Shown: positions 17,028 through 26,042, counted from the stretch's first letter. The stretch: DNA of 64,000 nt from Pseudomonas nitroreducens (GCF_014204515.1 NZ_JACHLI010000004.1:298036-362035), one strand, 5' to 3'. Numbers and translations: made by a program. Notes: a model not told the origin generated them from the letters alone.

Positions 17028-17344
17028 GAGCAGCCATCAAAGTCAGCACCCCGCAGCGCCCGCGCCTGCCACGCCCGGCCCGGCAACTGCTGGAGCACGC
17101 CGGCCTGCGCAGCAGCCTGCCGCGGCTGAACATCCTCGATGCGCTGGTGATCTGCCGCAAGGCCACCGCGGTGGAGCTGCACGCCTTCCTGGAGGAGCCG
17201 GGCCTGCCGATCTCCCTCAGCTGCGTCAGCCAGACCCTGCGCCGTCTGCACCTCTCCGGCCTGCTCGAACGCGACGAGAACAAGCGTTACAGCCTGGCAC
17301 CCGGAGCGGTGGCGGCCATGGGCAAATCGAGCGAGTTGCACTGA
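17024..17344 (+). CDS. Fur-like DNA-binding-domain protein (PA2384 type)
   Basis: A 106-residue protein resembling only the N-terminal winged helix of Fur: LEHAGLRSSLPRLNILDAL, then TAVELHAFLEEPGLPISLSCVSQTLRRLHLSGLLER. The C-terminal dimerisation and metal-binding domain of Fur (His-rich HHDH motif) is absent; the protein stops soon after the wing. P. aeruginosa PA2384, in the pyoverdine region, is described as an iron-starvation-inducible protein with similarity restricted to the Fur DNA-binding part, and this looks like that family. It overlaps the preceding gene by 4 bp and lies 16 bp before the exporter operon. Confidence 0.65.
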   Translation: MRAAIKVSTPQRPRLPRPARQLLEHAGLRSSLPRLNILDALVICRKATAVELHAFLEEPGLPISLSCVSQTLRRLHLSGLLERDENKRYSLAPGAVAAMGKSSELH

Positions 17345-17360
17345 CAGCAAGGATGTAGGG

Positions 17361-18539
17361 ATGGCACGGGGGAAGAAGGGCCGCTGGCTGACGCTGGCGG
17401 CCCTGTTGGTCGTTGTCGGGGGAGGGTTGGTCTGGGCGTTCGGTCGCGATGGCGTGCGCTACCAGACCCAGGCAGTGGCGAGGGGTGACATCGAGTCGAC
17501 GGTGAGCGCCATCGGTACGCTGCGCCCGCGCACCCAGGTGGAAGTCGGCGTGCGCGTTTCCGGGCAGATCGACCGCCTGTTGGTGAAGGCCGGCGACGTG
17601 GTGCAGCAGGGCCAGTTGCTGGCCGAGATCGACCCGCGCATTCCGCAGGCCACGGTGGACGCCGGCAAGGCCCAGCTGGCCGACCTGCAGGCGCAACTGG
17701 CGGAGCAGCGCGCGCAACTGCAGCTCGCCGAGCAGAAGCATGCCCGGCAGAAACAGATGTACGCCGAAGGCTCCACACGCCTGGAAGACCTGCAGGTGGC
17801 CGAGGCCGAGCGCAAGGTGTCCGCCGCGCGCATCGAGCAGCTGCAGGCGAAGATCCAGCAGACCCGCTCGACCCTCAGCGCCGACCAGACCCAGCTGGAC
17901 TACACCCGCGTCTATGCGCCCATCGCCGGTGCGGTGATCTCGGTGAAGGCCGAGCAGGGCCAGACCCTCAACGCCACCTACCAGACCCCGGCGATCCTGC
18001 GTATCGCCGACCTGTCGTCGATGACCGTGTGGACGGACGTTTCCGAAGCCGACGTCAGCCGCGTGCGTGCCGGCATGCCGGTGCGCTTCACCACCCTGGG
18101 CGGCGACGGTCGCAGCTGGACCGGCAGCGTGCGCCAGGTACTGCCGGCGCCGGAAGAACCCAAGACCGAGGACGGCAGCAGCGCCAGCAGCCAGGCCGGC
18201 AGCGGCACCAGCAAGGTGGTGCTGTACACCGTGCTGTTCGACGTGGACAACGCCGACGGCGCGCTGATGCCGCAGATGACCGCCCAGGTCACCTTCGTCA
18301 ACGCCGCCGCCCGCGATGTGCTCTCGGTGCCGCTGACCGCGCTGGACGCCGTGCCGCAGCAGCGGGGCGTTTACCGTGCGCGGGTGCTCGACACCTCCGG
18401 CAAGGCGCAGACCCGCGAGGTCCGCGTCGGCGTGCGCAACCGTCTGCAGGGCGAGGTGCTCGACGGCCTGGCCGAAGGCGAGCAACTGATACTCGGCGAG
18501 CTGACCGCCCAGGAAGGCCCGCGGAGATTCACCTGGTGA
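17361..18539 (+). CDS. pvdR: membrane-fusion protein, PvdR/MacA-like
   Basis: A 392-residue periplasmic adaptor. It has an N-terminal membrane anchor (LTLAALLVVVGGGLVWAF), the lipoyl halves (GQIDRLLVKAGDVVQQGQLL and YAPIAGAVISVKAEQGQ) flanking a coiled-coil hairpin of about 80 residues (LADLQAQLAEQRAQLQLAEQ), then a beta-barrel and membrane-proximal domain. It bridges the ABC transporter to the outer-membrane factor coded next. In P. aeruginosa PvdRT-OpmQ recycles and exports pyoverdine; MacAB-TolC is the general homologue. Adjacent iron genes favour the Pvd call. Its stop overlaps the next gene's GTG. Confidence 0.75.
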   Translation: MARGKKGRWLTLAALLVVVGGGLVWAFGRDGVRYQTQAVARGDIESTVSAIGTLRPRTQVEVGVRVSGQIDRLLVKAGDVVQQGQLLAEIDPRIPQATVDAGKAQLADLQAQLAEQRAQLQLAEQKHARQKQMYAEGSTRLEDLQVAEAERKVSAARIEQLQAKIQQTRSTLSADQTQLDYTRVYAPIAGAVISVKAEQGQTLNATYQTPAILRIADLSSMTVWTDVSEADVSRVRAGMPVRFTTLGGDGRSWTGSVRQVLPAPEEPKTEDGSSASSQAGSGTSKVVLYTVLFDVDNADGALMPQMTAQVTFVNAAARDVLSVPLTALDAVPQQRGVYRARVLDTSGKAQTREVRVGVRNRLQGEVLDGLAEGEQLILGELTAQEGPRRFTW

Positions 18540-20476
18540 CCGCCCTGATCGAACTGGACGGCATCGTCAAGCATTACGGTGGCGGGGCGAGCCCCAGGGT
18601 GACGGTGCTGCACGGGGTCTCCTTGCGCATCGAACCGGGCGAGTTCGTCGCCATCGTCGGCGCGTCGGGGTCGGGCAAGTCCACCCTGATGCACATCCTC
18701 GGCTGCCTGGATCGCCCCAGCGCCGGCAGCTACCGCTTCGCCGCCAGCGACGTCGCGCAGATGGACAGCGATGAACTGGCCTGGCTGCGCCGCGAGGCGT
18801 TCGGCTTCGTGTTCCAGGGCTACCACCTGATCCCCACCTGCAGCGCGCGGGAGAACGTCGAAGTCCCCGCGCTCTACGCCGGCCACCCGACCACCGAACG
18901 CCACCAGCGCGCCAGCGAGCTGCTGGGTCGCCTGGGCCTGGGCGAACGCCTGGACAACCGCCCCAACCAGCTCTCCGGCGGCCAGCAGCAGCGCGTGTCC
19001 ATTGCCCGCGCACTGATGAACGGCGGGCGCATCATCCTCGCCGACGAACCCACCGGCGCGCTGGACAGCCGCAGCGGCGAAGAAGTCATGGCGCTGCTGG
19101 ACGAGCTGTCCGCCCAGGGCCACACGCTGATCCTCATCACCCACGACCGCGAAGTGGCGGCGCGGGCCCGGCGGGTCATCGAGATACGCGACGGTCGCAT
19201 CGTTTCCGACAGCGGCGGGCATGCCGGCGCCGCTGCGCTGCCCATGCCCGACCTGCGCGACGCGCGCCTGGCTGGCGGCGCCAGTTTCGCCGGCGACCTG
19301 CTGGAGGCGCTGCGTTCGGCCTGGCGGGTGATGTGGCTGAACCGCTTCCGCACCGCGCTGACCCTGCTGGGCATCGTCATCGGCGTGGCCTCGGTGATCG
19401 TCATGCTCGCCATCGGCCTGGGCACCAAACAGCGCGTGGTGCAGCAGATGGCCTCGCTGGGCGCCACCATCATGTACGTCAGCGGCGACTACCCGCCCGA
19501 GGGCGGGCCGATCGGCGCGGTCACCCTCGATGACCTCGCCGCGCTCACCGAGCTGCCGGAAATCCGCCACGCCATGCCGGTGATCGGCAATGCGCTGACC
19601 GTGCGCTTCGGCAACCTGTCCAAGTCGCTCTACACCTTCGCCACCACCGAGGAAATGCCGCTGATCCACCGCTGGCCGGTGGCCCAGGGGCGCTTCTTCA
19701 GCGCCGCCGAGGACCGCGAGCTGGCGCCACTGGTGGTGCTCGGGCACAAGTCCTGGGAGTACTTCTTTCCCGATGGCGAGAGTCCGTTGGGGCGCCAGTT
19801 GCTGGTGGGCAACGCGCTGTTCGAGGTGATCGGCGTGATGAAGGAGAAAGGCGCCGATTCCGGCGTCGAGGACTACGACGAGATGCTGTTCATCCCCTTC
19901 AACTCTGGCCGCGCGCGGGTCAACAAGGGCATGACCGATCCGGAGTATGCGGTGATCGACGCCCTCTCTCCGGCGCACGTACACCAGGCCGAGAAGGCCA
20001 TGCAGGAACTGCTGCTGGAGCGCCACGGGCGCAAGGACTTCGGCATCGGCAACGCCGCCGCCAAGCTGCAGGCCCAGGCCGAGGCGCAGGACAGCATGAC
20101 CCTGATGCTCAGCCTGATCGCCGCCGTGTCCCTGCTGGTGGGCGGCATCGGCGTGATGAACGTGATGCTGATGACCGTACGCGAGCGCACCCGCGAGATC
20201 GGCATCCGCGTCGCCACCGGCGCGCGGCAGCGCGACATCCTCCGCCAGTTCCTCTCCGAGTCCACCTTGCTGAGCCTGGTGGGTGGGCTGATCGGCGTGG
20301 CCATCGGTCTGTCCATCGGCGCCGTGCTGCTGGTCAGCGGCGTACCGGTGGTGTTCTCCCTCAGCGCGATCCTCGGCGCCTTCGGCTGCGCGCTGGTCAC
20401 CGGGCTGGTGTTCGGCTATGCGCCGGCGCGGCAGGCGGCGCGGCTCGATCCGGTCGTCGCCTTGGGAGGCGAATGA
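18536..20476 (+). CDS. pvdT: MacB-type ABC transporter, PvdT-like
   Basis: A 646-residue fused ABC transporter: nucleotide-binding domain first (Walker A GASGSGKST at about residues 42-50, signature LSGGQQQRVSIARAL, Walker B IILADEPTG), then a first membrane helix (FRTALTLLGIVIGVASVIVM), a large periplasmic domain and three C-terminal helices. It starts with GTG at 18536-18538, overlapping the adaptor stop (GTGA), and its stop overlaps the next ATG, so all three are translationally coupled. It works as a mechanotransmitter that pushes periplasmic substrates through the outer-membrane channel. Confidence 0.85.
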   Translation: MTALIELDGIVKHYGGGASPRVTVLHGVSLRIEPGEFVAIVGASGSGKSTLMHILGCLDRPSAGSYRFAASDVAQMDSDELAWLRREAFGFVFQGYHLIPTCSARENVEVPALYAGHPTTERHQRASELLGRLGLGERLDNRPNQLSGGQQQRVSIARALMNGGRIILADEPTGALDSRSGEEVMALLDELSAQGHTLILITHDREVAARARRVIEIRDGRIVSDSGGHAGAAALPMPDLRDARLAGGASFAGDLLEALRSAWRVMWLNRFRTALTLLGIVIGVASVIVMLAIGLGTKQRVVQQMASLGATIMYVSGDYPPEGGPIGAVTLDDLAALTELPEIRHAMPVIGNALTVRFGNLSKSLYTFATTEEMPLIHRWPVAQGRFFSAAEDRELAPLVVLGHKSWEYFFPDGESPLGRQLLVGNALFEVIGVMKEKGADSGVEDYDEMLFIPFNSGRARVNKGMTDPEYAVIDALSPAHVHQAEKAMQELLLERHGRKDFGIGNAAAKLQAQAEAQDSMTLMLSLIAAVSLLVGGIGVMNVMLMTVRERTREIGIRVATGARQRDILRQFLSESTLLSLVGGLIGVAIGLSIGAVLLVSGVPVVFSLSAILGAFGCALVTGLVFGYAPARQAARLDPVVALGGE

Positions 20477-21855
20477 TGCGCCCACGCCTTCCGCTGATTT
20501 GCCTGCTGCTGGCCGGCTGCTCGCTGCAGGAGCCGGCACCGCCTGCCGAAATCGCCGCTCCGGCTGCCTGGACGCACACCGCCACGCCGGCCGCCGTGGC
20601 GGTGGACGCGCAGTGGTGGAAACAATTCGGTAGTGCCGAGCTGGACGAGCTGGTGCAGCGAGCCGCCCGCGACAGCTACGACCTGCAGGCCGCCGAAGCG
20701 CGCCTGCGCCAGGCCCGCGCCAGCTTGCGCATCGCCGGCGCGCCCTTGCTGCCGGAGGTGAACGGCACGCTGAACGCCTCGCGCCAGGGGCGCCTGGGCG
20801 GCAATGCCGATGTCGACGGCAACACCTTCGGCCTGGGCCTGCAGACCCGTTACGAGCTGGACCTGTGGGGGCGCAACCGCGCCCTGCGCGATGCTGCTCG
20901 CGCCCAGTGGCAGGCGAGCGAGTACGACCTGCACAGCGTGCACCTGAGCCTGACCGCCGCCGTTGCCACCGCCTGGCTGGAGCATGCCGGCCTGGGCGAA
21001 CGCCTGCGCATCGCCGGGCTGAACCTGAAGAACGCCGAGGATGTGCTCGCCACCCTCGAATCACGCCAGCGCGCTGGCGCGGCCATGCCGCTCGAACTGG
21101 CCCAGCAGCGGGCGCTGTTGGCCGGGCTGCAGGTGGAGCAGGCCGACCTGCGCCAGCAGGTGGCGCAGAGCGAAGTGGCAGTGGCGGTGCTGCTGGGCGC
21201 TGCCCGGCAGTCGCTGCGTCTGCAGAATTCAGCGCTGAGTAGGCTGCGTGATCCTGACATTGCTGCTGGCGTGCCGTCGCAATTGCTCAGCCGCCGTCCG
21301 GACCTGGCGCGGGCCGAGGCGCAGTTGCAAAGCGCCGCTGCCGACCTGGGCGCCGCCCGTGCCGCGCTGTTCCCGCAACTGACCCTGGGGCTGGACCTGG
21401 GCAGCGGCGGCCCGCGCCTCGGCGATCTCACCGACAATCCGCTGTACCAGCTCAGCGGTGGGCTGGTGGCGCCGATCTTCAATAACGGCCGCCTGAGTGG
21501 CCAGCGTGATCTGGCCCAGGCGCGGCAGGAAGAGCTGCTGGCGGACTACCGCGCGGCCATTGTCAGCGCCTTCGGCGAGGTGGAGTCCGGCCTGGACGCC
21601 ATCAGCGGCCTGGACACGCGCCTGCAGGCCCAGGCCGAGCAGGTGCGCCAGGCCGAACGCGCCTTCGACCTGGCCAACTCGCGCTACCGCGCCGGCGCCG
21701 AGGACCTGCTGGTGCTGCTCGACGCCCAGCACACCCTCTACGCCGCCCAGGACGGCCTGGCCAGCCTGCGCCAGCTGCGCCTGCAGGCCAGCGTGGCGCT
21801 GTACAAGGCGCTTGGCGGTGGTTGGCAGGCGCGCCGAGGGGTAGGGGGCGCGTAG
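20473..21855 (+). CDS. opmQ: outer-membrane efflux lipoprotein, OpmQ-like
   Basis: A 460-residue TolC/NodT-family channel with signal peptide and lipobox LLAGC (Cys16). The two OEP repeats are visible as paired long helices, the first including AEARLRQARASLRIAGAPLL and the second including DLARAEAQLQSAAADLGAAR, with strand segments TRYELDLWGR and LSGGLVAPIFNNGRL. It completes the PvdR-PvdT exporter. Length fits OpmQ (about 470). The downstream REP tandem probably ends the transcript. Confidence 0.82.
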   Translation: MMRPRLPLICLLLAGCSLQEPAPPAEIAAPAAWTHTATPAAVAVDAQWWKQFGSAELDELVQRAARDSYDLQAAEARLRQARASLRIAGAPLLPEVNGTLNASRQGRLGGNADVDGNTFGLGLQTRYELDLWGRNRALRDAARAQWQASEYDLHSVHLSLTAAVATAWLEHAGLGERLRIAGLNLKNAEDVLATLESRQRAGAAMPLELAQQRALLAGLQVEQADLRQQVAQSEVAVAVLLGAARQSLRLQNSALSRLRDPDIAAGVPSQLLSRRPDLARAEAQLQSAAADLGAARAALFPQLTLGLDLGSGGPRLGDLTDNPLYQLSGGLVAPIFNNGRLSGQRDLAQARQEELLADYRAAIVSAFGEVESGLDAISGLDTRLQAQAEQVRQAERAFDLANSRYRAGAEDLLVLLDAQHTLYAAQDGLASLRQLRLQASVALYKALGGGWQARRGVGGA

Positions 21856-22155
21856 GAGCGGACTCCGTCCGCGATGGTGTTCGGTGCGAGGCATGGCCGA
21901 TCGCGGACGGAGTCCGCTCCTACAGAATCCCACCGCGCCTGACCGGCCGCCGGCAGGGGCGATTCCCGTCACAGCAGCGGGACGCCGAAAGATAGGGCGC
22001 GCGCAGGAGCGGACTCCGTCCGCGATGGCATCCGGCGTGAGGCGTGGCCGATCGCGGACGGAGTCCGCTCCTACAAGATCCCACGGCGCCTGATCGGTCG
22101 CCGGTAGGGACGATTCCGTAACAGCAGATGGACGCCGAAGGATAGGCGCGCGTAG
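21853..22155. repeat. tandem duplication of a 151-bp REP-containing unit
   Basis: Two consecutive units (about 21854-22005 and 22006-22155). Each holds a REP pair (AGGAGCGGACTCCGTCCGCG, short spacer, inverse copy) followed by about 80 bp of conserved spacer (matching runs such as GACGCCGAA, GATAGG and GCGCCTGA). The copies differ at scattered positions, so the duplication is not recent. Nothing else is seen in 21856-22263 except the promoter-proximal stretch before the next gene. Confidence 0.8.
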
Positions 22156-22263
22156 GGGCAGCATGGATTGGAGGGCGGAACCACCGATCATCGGAACCTA
22201 TCCTTAGGCGATCCCGGTCTACAGTTGAAGTGACAAGTTCTGAAGACCCAAGGGAGTGCCACC

Positions 22264-23370
22264 ATGAGCCAGTTGTTCGAGCCCCTGACCCTGCGCCAGC
22301 TCACCCTGTCCAACCGCATCGCCGTCTCGCCCATGTGCCAGTACTCCGCCCAGGACGGCCTGGCCAACGACTGGCACCTGGTGCACCTGGGCAGCCGCGC
22401 GGTGGGCGGCGCCGGGCTGGTGATAGTCGAGGCCACGGCGGTCGCGCCGGAAGGGCGGATCAGCGCCGAGGACCTGGGTATCTGGAATGACGAACAGGTC
22501 GAGCCGCTGCGGCGCATCACCCGTTTCATCGAGTCCCAGGGCGCGGTGGCCGGCGTGCAGCTGGCCCACGCCGGGCGCAAGGCGAGCACCTGGGCGCCGT
22601 GGCTGGGCAAGCACGGCTCGGTGCCGATCAGCGAAGGCGGCTGGACGCCGGTGGCGCCCTCGGCCATCGCCTTCGACCCGCAGCACACCGCGCCCATCGC
22701 CCTGAGCGAAGAGCAGATGGCGACCATCAAGCACCAGTTCGTGCGCGGCGCCGAACGTGCCCTGGCCGCTGGCTTCAAGATCGCCGAGGTGCACGCGGCC
22801 CACGGCTACCTGCTGCACCAGTTCCTCTCGCCGCTTTCCAACCAGCGTCGCGACCAGTACGGCACCTGCTTCGAGAACCGCATCCGCTTCCTTCTTGAGA
22901 TCACCGAGGCGGTACGGGCGGTGTGGCCGCAGGAACTGCCGCTGTTCGTCCGCCTGTCCGCCACCGACTGGGTGGAGGACGGCTGGAACCCCGACGAGAC
23001 GGTGGAGCTGGCGCGCCGCCTGAAAAGCCTGGGGGTGGACCTGATCGACGTGTCCTCCGGCGGCACTGCGGTGAACGCAGAGATTCCGGTGGGGCCGGGC
23101 TACCAGACGCAGTTCGCCGAGCGGGTGCGCAAGGAGGCTGGCGTGGCCAGCGGCACGGTGGGGATGATCACCGAGCCGGTGCAGGCCGAGCACATCCTGC
23201 GTACCGGGCAGGCCGACCTGATCCTGCTGGCCCGTGAGCTGCTGCGCGACCCCTACTGGCCGCTGCATGCCGCCGATGAGCTGGGTGGCCAGCCGGTGCC
23301 CTGGCCGGCACAGTACCTGCGCGCCGCGCAACGCGGCACGCCCAAGCGCAAGGCCTTCGGGCAGGTGTGA
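22264..23370 (+). CDS. Old Yellow Enzyme family ene-reductase (XenA/YqjM-like)
   Basis: A 368-residue FMN-dependent NAD(P)H:flavin oxidoreductase. It has the N-terminal NRIAVSPMCQYSAQDG with the active-site Cys of the XenA/YqjM thermophilic-like subclass, QLAHAGRKAS, the His pair in EVHAAHGYLLHQFLSPLSNQR, and the C-terminal phosphate-binding VGMITEPVQAEHIL. Members reduce activated C=C bonds in enones and nitro-compounds. It stands alone, with RBS GGGAG before the ATG. Physiological substrate unknown. Confidence 0.9.
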   Translation: MSQLFEPLTLRQLTLSNRIAVSPMCQYSAQDGLANDWHLVHLGSRAVGGAGLVIVEATAVAPEGRISAEDLGIWNDEQVEPLRRITRFIESQGAVAGVQLAHAGRKASTWAPWLGKHGSVPISEGGWTPVAPSAIAFDPQHTAPIALSEEQMATIKHQFVRGAERALAAGFKIAEVHAAHGYLLHQFLSPLSNQRRDQYGTCFENRIRFLLEITEAVRAVWPQELPLFVRLSATDWVEDGWNPDETVELARRLKSLGVDLIDVSSGGTAVNAEIPVGPGYQTQFAERVRKEAGVASGTVGMITEPVQAEHILRTGQADLILLARELLRDPYWPLHAADELGGQPVPWPAQYLRAAQRGTPKRKAFGQV

Positions 23371-23388
23371 AACGGGATTGACTGAACG

Positions 23389-23414
23389 CGACGGCCGCCT
23401 TCGGGCGGCCGTCT
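23389..23414. terminator. bidirectional terminator
   Basis: Stem ACGGCCGCC / GGCGGCCGT around a TTCG tetraloop, between convergent genes ending at 23370 and 23419. T-tracts are poor on both sides. Confidence 0.6.
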
Positions 23415-23418
23415 GCTG

Positions 23419-24240
23419 TCAGGGGCGCTCGTCGCCGTCCTTCGGCGGGATCCGGACGAACAGCGCGGGCCGGGGTGCCGCCATGAACCAGCGGCCTTCC
23501 TCGTCCCGCGTGTCGGTTTCCGGTGTCCGCTGCAGGTGGCTGAGGCTCCAGCCATCGCCTTCGCGCTGCAGGGCGTACGCCAGCTTGTGGCCACCTTCGA
23601 GAACCGGCTCCGCGCCCTTGCGCCCGAGGGCGTAAAGCGTCACCTCGTAGGCATCGATTCGGCCCTGGCGATCGCGGCCGGCGGGTACCAGCCGCGCATA
23701 GTTGAGCACGCTGGAGCCGGGCAGCTGGCCGAGCACTCGCTCGCCCAGATAGGCATCGGAGTACAGCGCATGGTGACGCGGCGCGCCCGGCGTGCTGAGG
23801 TCGAGCACGTGGAGGAATTCGTAGCGCTGCCAGTCACCCACGGCGAACAGGCCTTCTCCCGGCCCAGCGAGTACCTGGTAGTGCCGCTTCGGCAGATCCA
23901 GAGCCAGCAGGCGCGTGTTCGCCACCTGCAGCCGGGGGAAGCTGCCCCAGGGCGTGGTGAGGGCGTCGAAGCGTTGATTGCCCACCAGCACGGCCGCCGC
24001 CTCGGCGCCGCTGACCCGATAGACCGGCGAGTTCTTGACCTCGGCCTGGAAGTCGCTGCTGTCCTTCGTCGACTTTTCCACCAGGCTGCTGCCGAGCACG
24101 CTGAAGGGCGCCCGGCCGTCCTGCCAGAGGCCATCGATGGCACTGGCCAGGCTTTCATCCAAGCCGGCGTGGCTGGCCTGCATGATCCCCAGCAGGGGCA
24201 GCGCGAGGAGCGGTCGGATCAGCCGGAAGAGGTTAGGCAT
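23419..24240 (-). CDS. exported protein of unknown function
   Basis: A 273-residue protein with a signal peptide (LIRPLLALPLLGIMQASHA, cut near residue 25). The mature part is mixed alpha/beta, with segments such as SPVYRVSGAEAAAVLVGNQR and KRHYQVLAGPGEGLFAVGDW; no known motif is recognised. The ATG at 24238-24240 gives the signal peptide. It is the last of three minus-strand genes, after a TssQ-like lipoprotein and a PEGA membrane protein, all directed to the envelope; gaps are 41 and 38 bp, so they are likely one operon. Confidence 0.7.
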   Translation of the reverse strand: MPNLFRLIRPLLALPLLGIMQASHAGLDESLASAIDGLWQDGRAPFSVLGSSLVEKSTKDSSDFQAEVKNSPVYRVSGAEAAAVLVGNQRFDALTTPWGSFPRLQVANTRLLALDLPKRHYQVLAGPGEGLFAVGDWQRYEFLHVLDLSTPGAPRHHALYSDAYLGERVLGQLPGSSVLNYARLVPAGRDRQGRIDAYEVTLYALGRKGAEPVLEGGHKLAYALQREGDGWSLSHLQRTPETDTRDEEGRWFMAAPRPALFVRIPPKDGDERP

Positions 24241-24281
24241 GGGAGTCTCTCGGTCGGTGGCGGAGGGCAGGGGGAGGGGCT

Positions 24282-24683
24282 TCAGCGCTGGCGCACCTGG
24301 GCAAAGACCGGTCCCCAGAGGGGATGACCGGCCTCGGCGTTGTCCAGGCGGAAGTCGGGATCGATCTGCAGGGCGCGCTCGAAGGCGAAGCGGCACTGGT
24401 TGGGGCGCTCGCTCACGCAGTAGCTGAATGCCAGGTACTTGGCCGCCTGCAGCTGCAGGTCGGGGGTGGAGGCCCAGATATCCGCGGCCAGCAGTTGCTC
24501 TTCGGCCAGGTAGTAATGACCGTCCTCATACAGCCGCAGGCCTTCGGCCAGGGAGCTTTCGGCGCGCTGGCGCAGCTCGTCCGCTGGCGTCGGCGCCTGG
24601 GCATCGGGGCGGGACTGGCAGCCTGCAGCCGTCAGCAGCAGGGCGATCAGCAGGGTGGCGGGAAGGTGATGGAGGCGGGTCAT
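24282..24683 (-). CDS. TssQ-like lipoprotein with TPR-type helices
   Basis: A 133-residue lipoprotein with lipobox LLTAAGC (Cys22). The mature part has helical repeats (LAEGLRLYEDGHYYLAEEQLLAA, then KYLAFSYCVSERPNQCRFAFERAL) with a tetratricopeptide look, ending DPDFRLDNAEAGHPLWGPVF. The overall form matches the TssQ family of lipoproteins associated with type VI secretion kinase modules. No type VI secretion gene occurs in the window, so any such role depends on loci elsewhere. Two cysteines (YCVSERPNQC) may form a disulfide. Confidence 0.6.
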   Translation of the reverse strand: MTRLHHLPATLLIALLLTAAGCQSRPDAQAPTPADELRQRAESSLAEGLRLYEDGHYYLAEEQLLAADIWASTPDLQLQAAKYLAFSYCVSERPNQCRFAFERALQIDPDFRLDNAEAGHPLWGPVFAQVRQR

Positions 24684-24721
24684 CGGCGTGTCCGTCAGCA
24701 GAGGTGGGAAGGGCCCGTCGT

Positions 24722-25687
24722 TCACTGGAAACGGTGTTGCAGGTTCAGCGCTTGTCCGGCGCTGATCTCCACCGATTGCGTATGGCTGGGCAGGCCGGGA
24801 TTGCGCAGTTCGATCTCGTGCCGCCCGGCGGGCAGCTCCAGCCTGATCAGCGGCGGGCTGATGCCGCGGCGTTTGCCATCGACCCAGACTTCGCCCCAGG
24901 GCTTCACGGCCACGACCAGGGTGCCCTGCGTCGCGGCGGCGGGCGCCTTCGTCTTGGCGGCTGTGCCACGGGCACTGGCCGGCTTGCCGCTGGCGCCAAG
25001 GGCTTTGGCGGGCGTACTGGCGGTGCTCGCCGGTACGGTCGCTGCTGCCTCTACTGCCTCTACTGCCTCTGCTGCTGGAGGCTGAGGCTCGATGAGCGCC
25101 GGGGTCTGCTCCTGCTCCGCATCGGCATCGGGAGCTTCTGCTGCGCTGAGGGCGGTGGACTGCGCGGGCTCGGGTTCGGGCTCTGGCGTGACCATCACTG
25201 CGGGTGGTTCGGCGGCGAGCTCTTTCTCGGCCGGGCGGACGATGTAGGCGTTTTCGCCTTCGGCCGACTCCTCCAGCGTGGTCGCGGACGTCGTTTCCGG
25301 GGGCGCTGGCGTGGCGGGTTCGGCAGCGACCGGAGCGGCGGCGGATACTGCTGTGGGCTCGGCAGGCGGCGGACTTGAACGCGTGGCGTTGTTCTCGATG
25401 GCCCAGGGTTTCCATAGCGTCAGCGCGGTGGCGATGAGCAGCACGGAACCGAACAGGGCCCAGGGCATGACCGAGCGGCGCGGCGGCGGGAAGGCCGGCT
25501 CCCGTTCGAGCAGGTCTTCGTCGTGGTCGGCGACCGGCTCCGGTTTTACTGTCACCGGCGGCGCCGGCCGGGGCGTTGGCGGCTGCGGCAGCTGATAGAC
25601 GGTGCCGTCGCCGTCCCAGCGGGCAAGACGGTCCGGGGTGCTGTCCTGCGCGGTGGTGGTTCGGGATGCGTGCGGGGTCGGTTCCAT
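24722..25687 (-). CDS. single-pass membrane protein with C-terminal PEGA domain
   Basis: A 321-residue protein: a cytoplasmic N-terminus of about 73 residues (DRLARWDGDGTVYQLPQ), one membrane helix (VMPWALFGSVLLIATALTLW), a low-complexity Ala/Pro/Glu linker of about 150 residues, and a C-terminal PEGA domain (GTLVVAVKPWGEVWVDGKRR to the end). PEGA domains usually end bacterial Ser/Thr kinases or surface-associated proteins. Here there is no kinase domain, so it looks like a kinase tail used alone. It is first of a three-gene operon with the TssQ-like lipoprotein. Confidence 0.75.
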   Translation of the reverse strand: MEPTPHASRTTTAQDSTPDRLARWDGDGTVYQLPQPPTPRPAPPVTVKPEPVADHDEDLLEREPAFPPPRRSVMPWALFGSVLLIATALTLWKPWAIENNATRSSPPPAEPTAVSAAAPVAAEPATPAPPETTSATTLEESAEGENAYIVRPAEKELAAEPPAVMVTPEPEPEPAQSTALSAAEAPDADAEQEQTPALIEPQPPAAEAVEAVEAAATVPASTASTPAKALGASGKPASARGTAAKTKAPAAATQGTLVVAVKPWGEVWVDGKRRGISPPLIRLELPAGRHEIELRNPGLPSHTQSVEISAGQALNLQHRFQ

Positions 25688-26042
25688 CGGGACGGGTCTT
25701 CAGGCGTGGAGGGGCGCTTCCCGGCTCTCGCCAGTGGGCGGCGAGCCGCTGTCGCAAGGCGTCAGTTGGGGCAGGACAGCGTCTGGATAAAAAATGATCG
25801 CGGAGGATAGGAAGACGAACAGGGCGTCTCAATCGCCGGGCGATCTGCTTGGCGCGGATGCCCTGAACTGTGCAACGGGTCGCGAATTGCCAAAGCCTCA
25901 CCCGGGCGCTCGCAAAGCCGTCGAGCGGAAAACCACGGGCGCTGGAAAAGAATTGAAATGTGACTTCTGTCGCGTGATGGCTATCTGATGCTAGGCTGTC
26001 CCTGCTCGCGCAAGGACTGCGCCCAACCCCACTGGAGCAAGC
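25688..26042. other. intergenic region without identified elements
   Basis: A 355-bp divergent region between the PEGA gene and the small ORF at 26043. I find no palindrome, repeat or confident promoter. TTGAAA at 25953-25958 could be a -35 box, but no good -10 box follows at the right distance. Short open frames inside it lack ribosome sites. Confidence 0.4.

Noticed and set aside
25794..25988. 64-codon ORF upstream of the small helical gene
   Set aside because: No ribosome site, and composition does not suggest coding; treated as intergenic.
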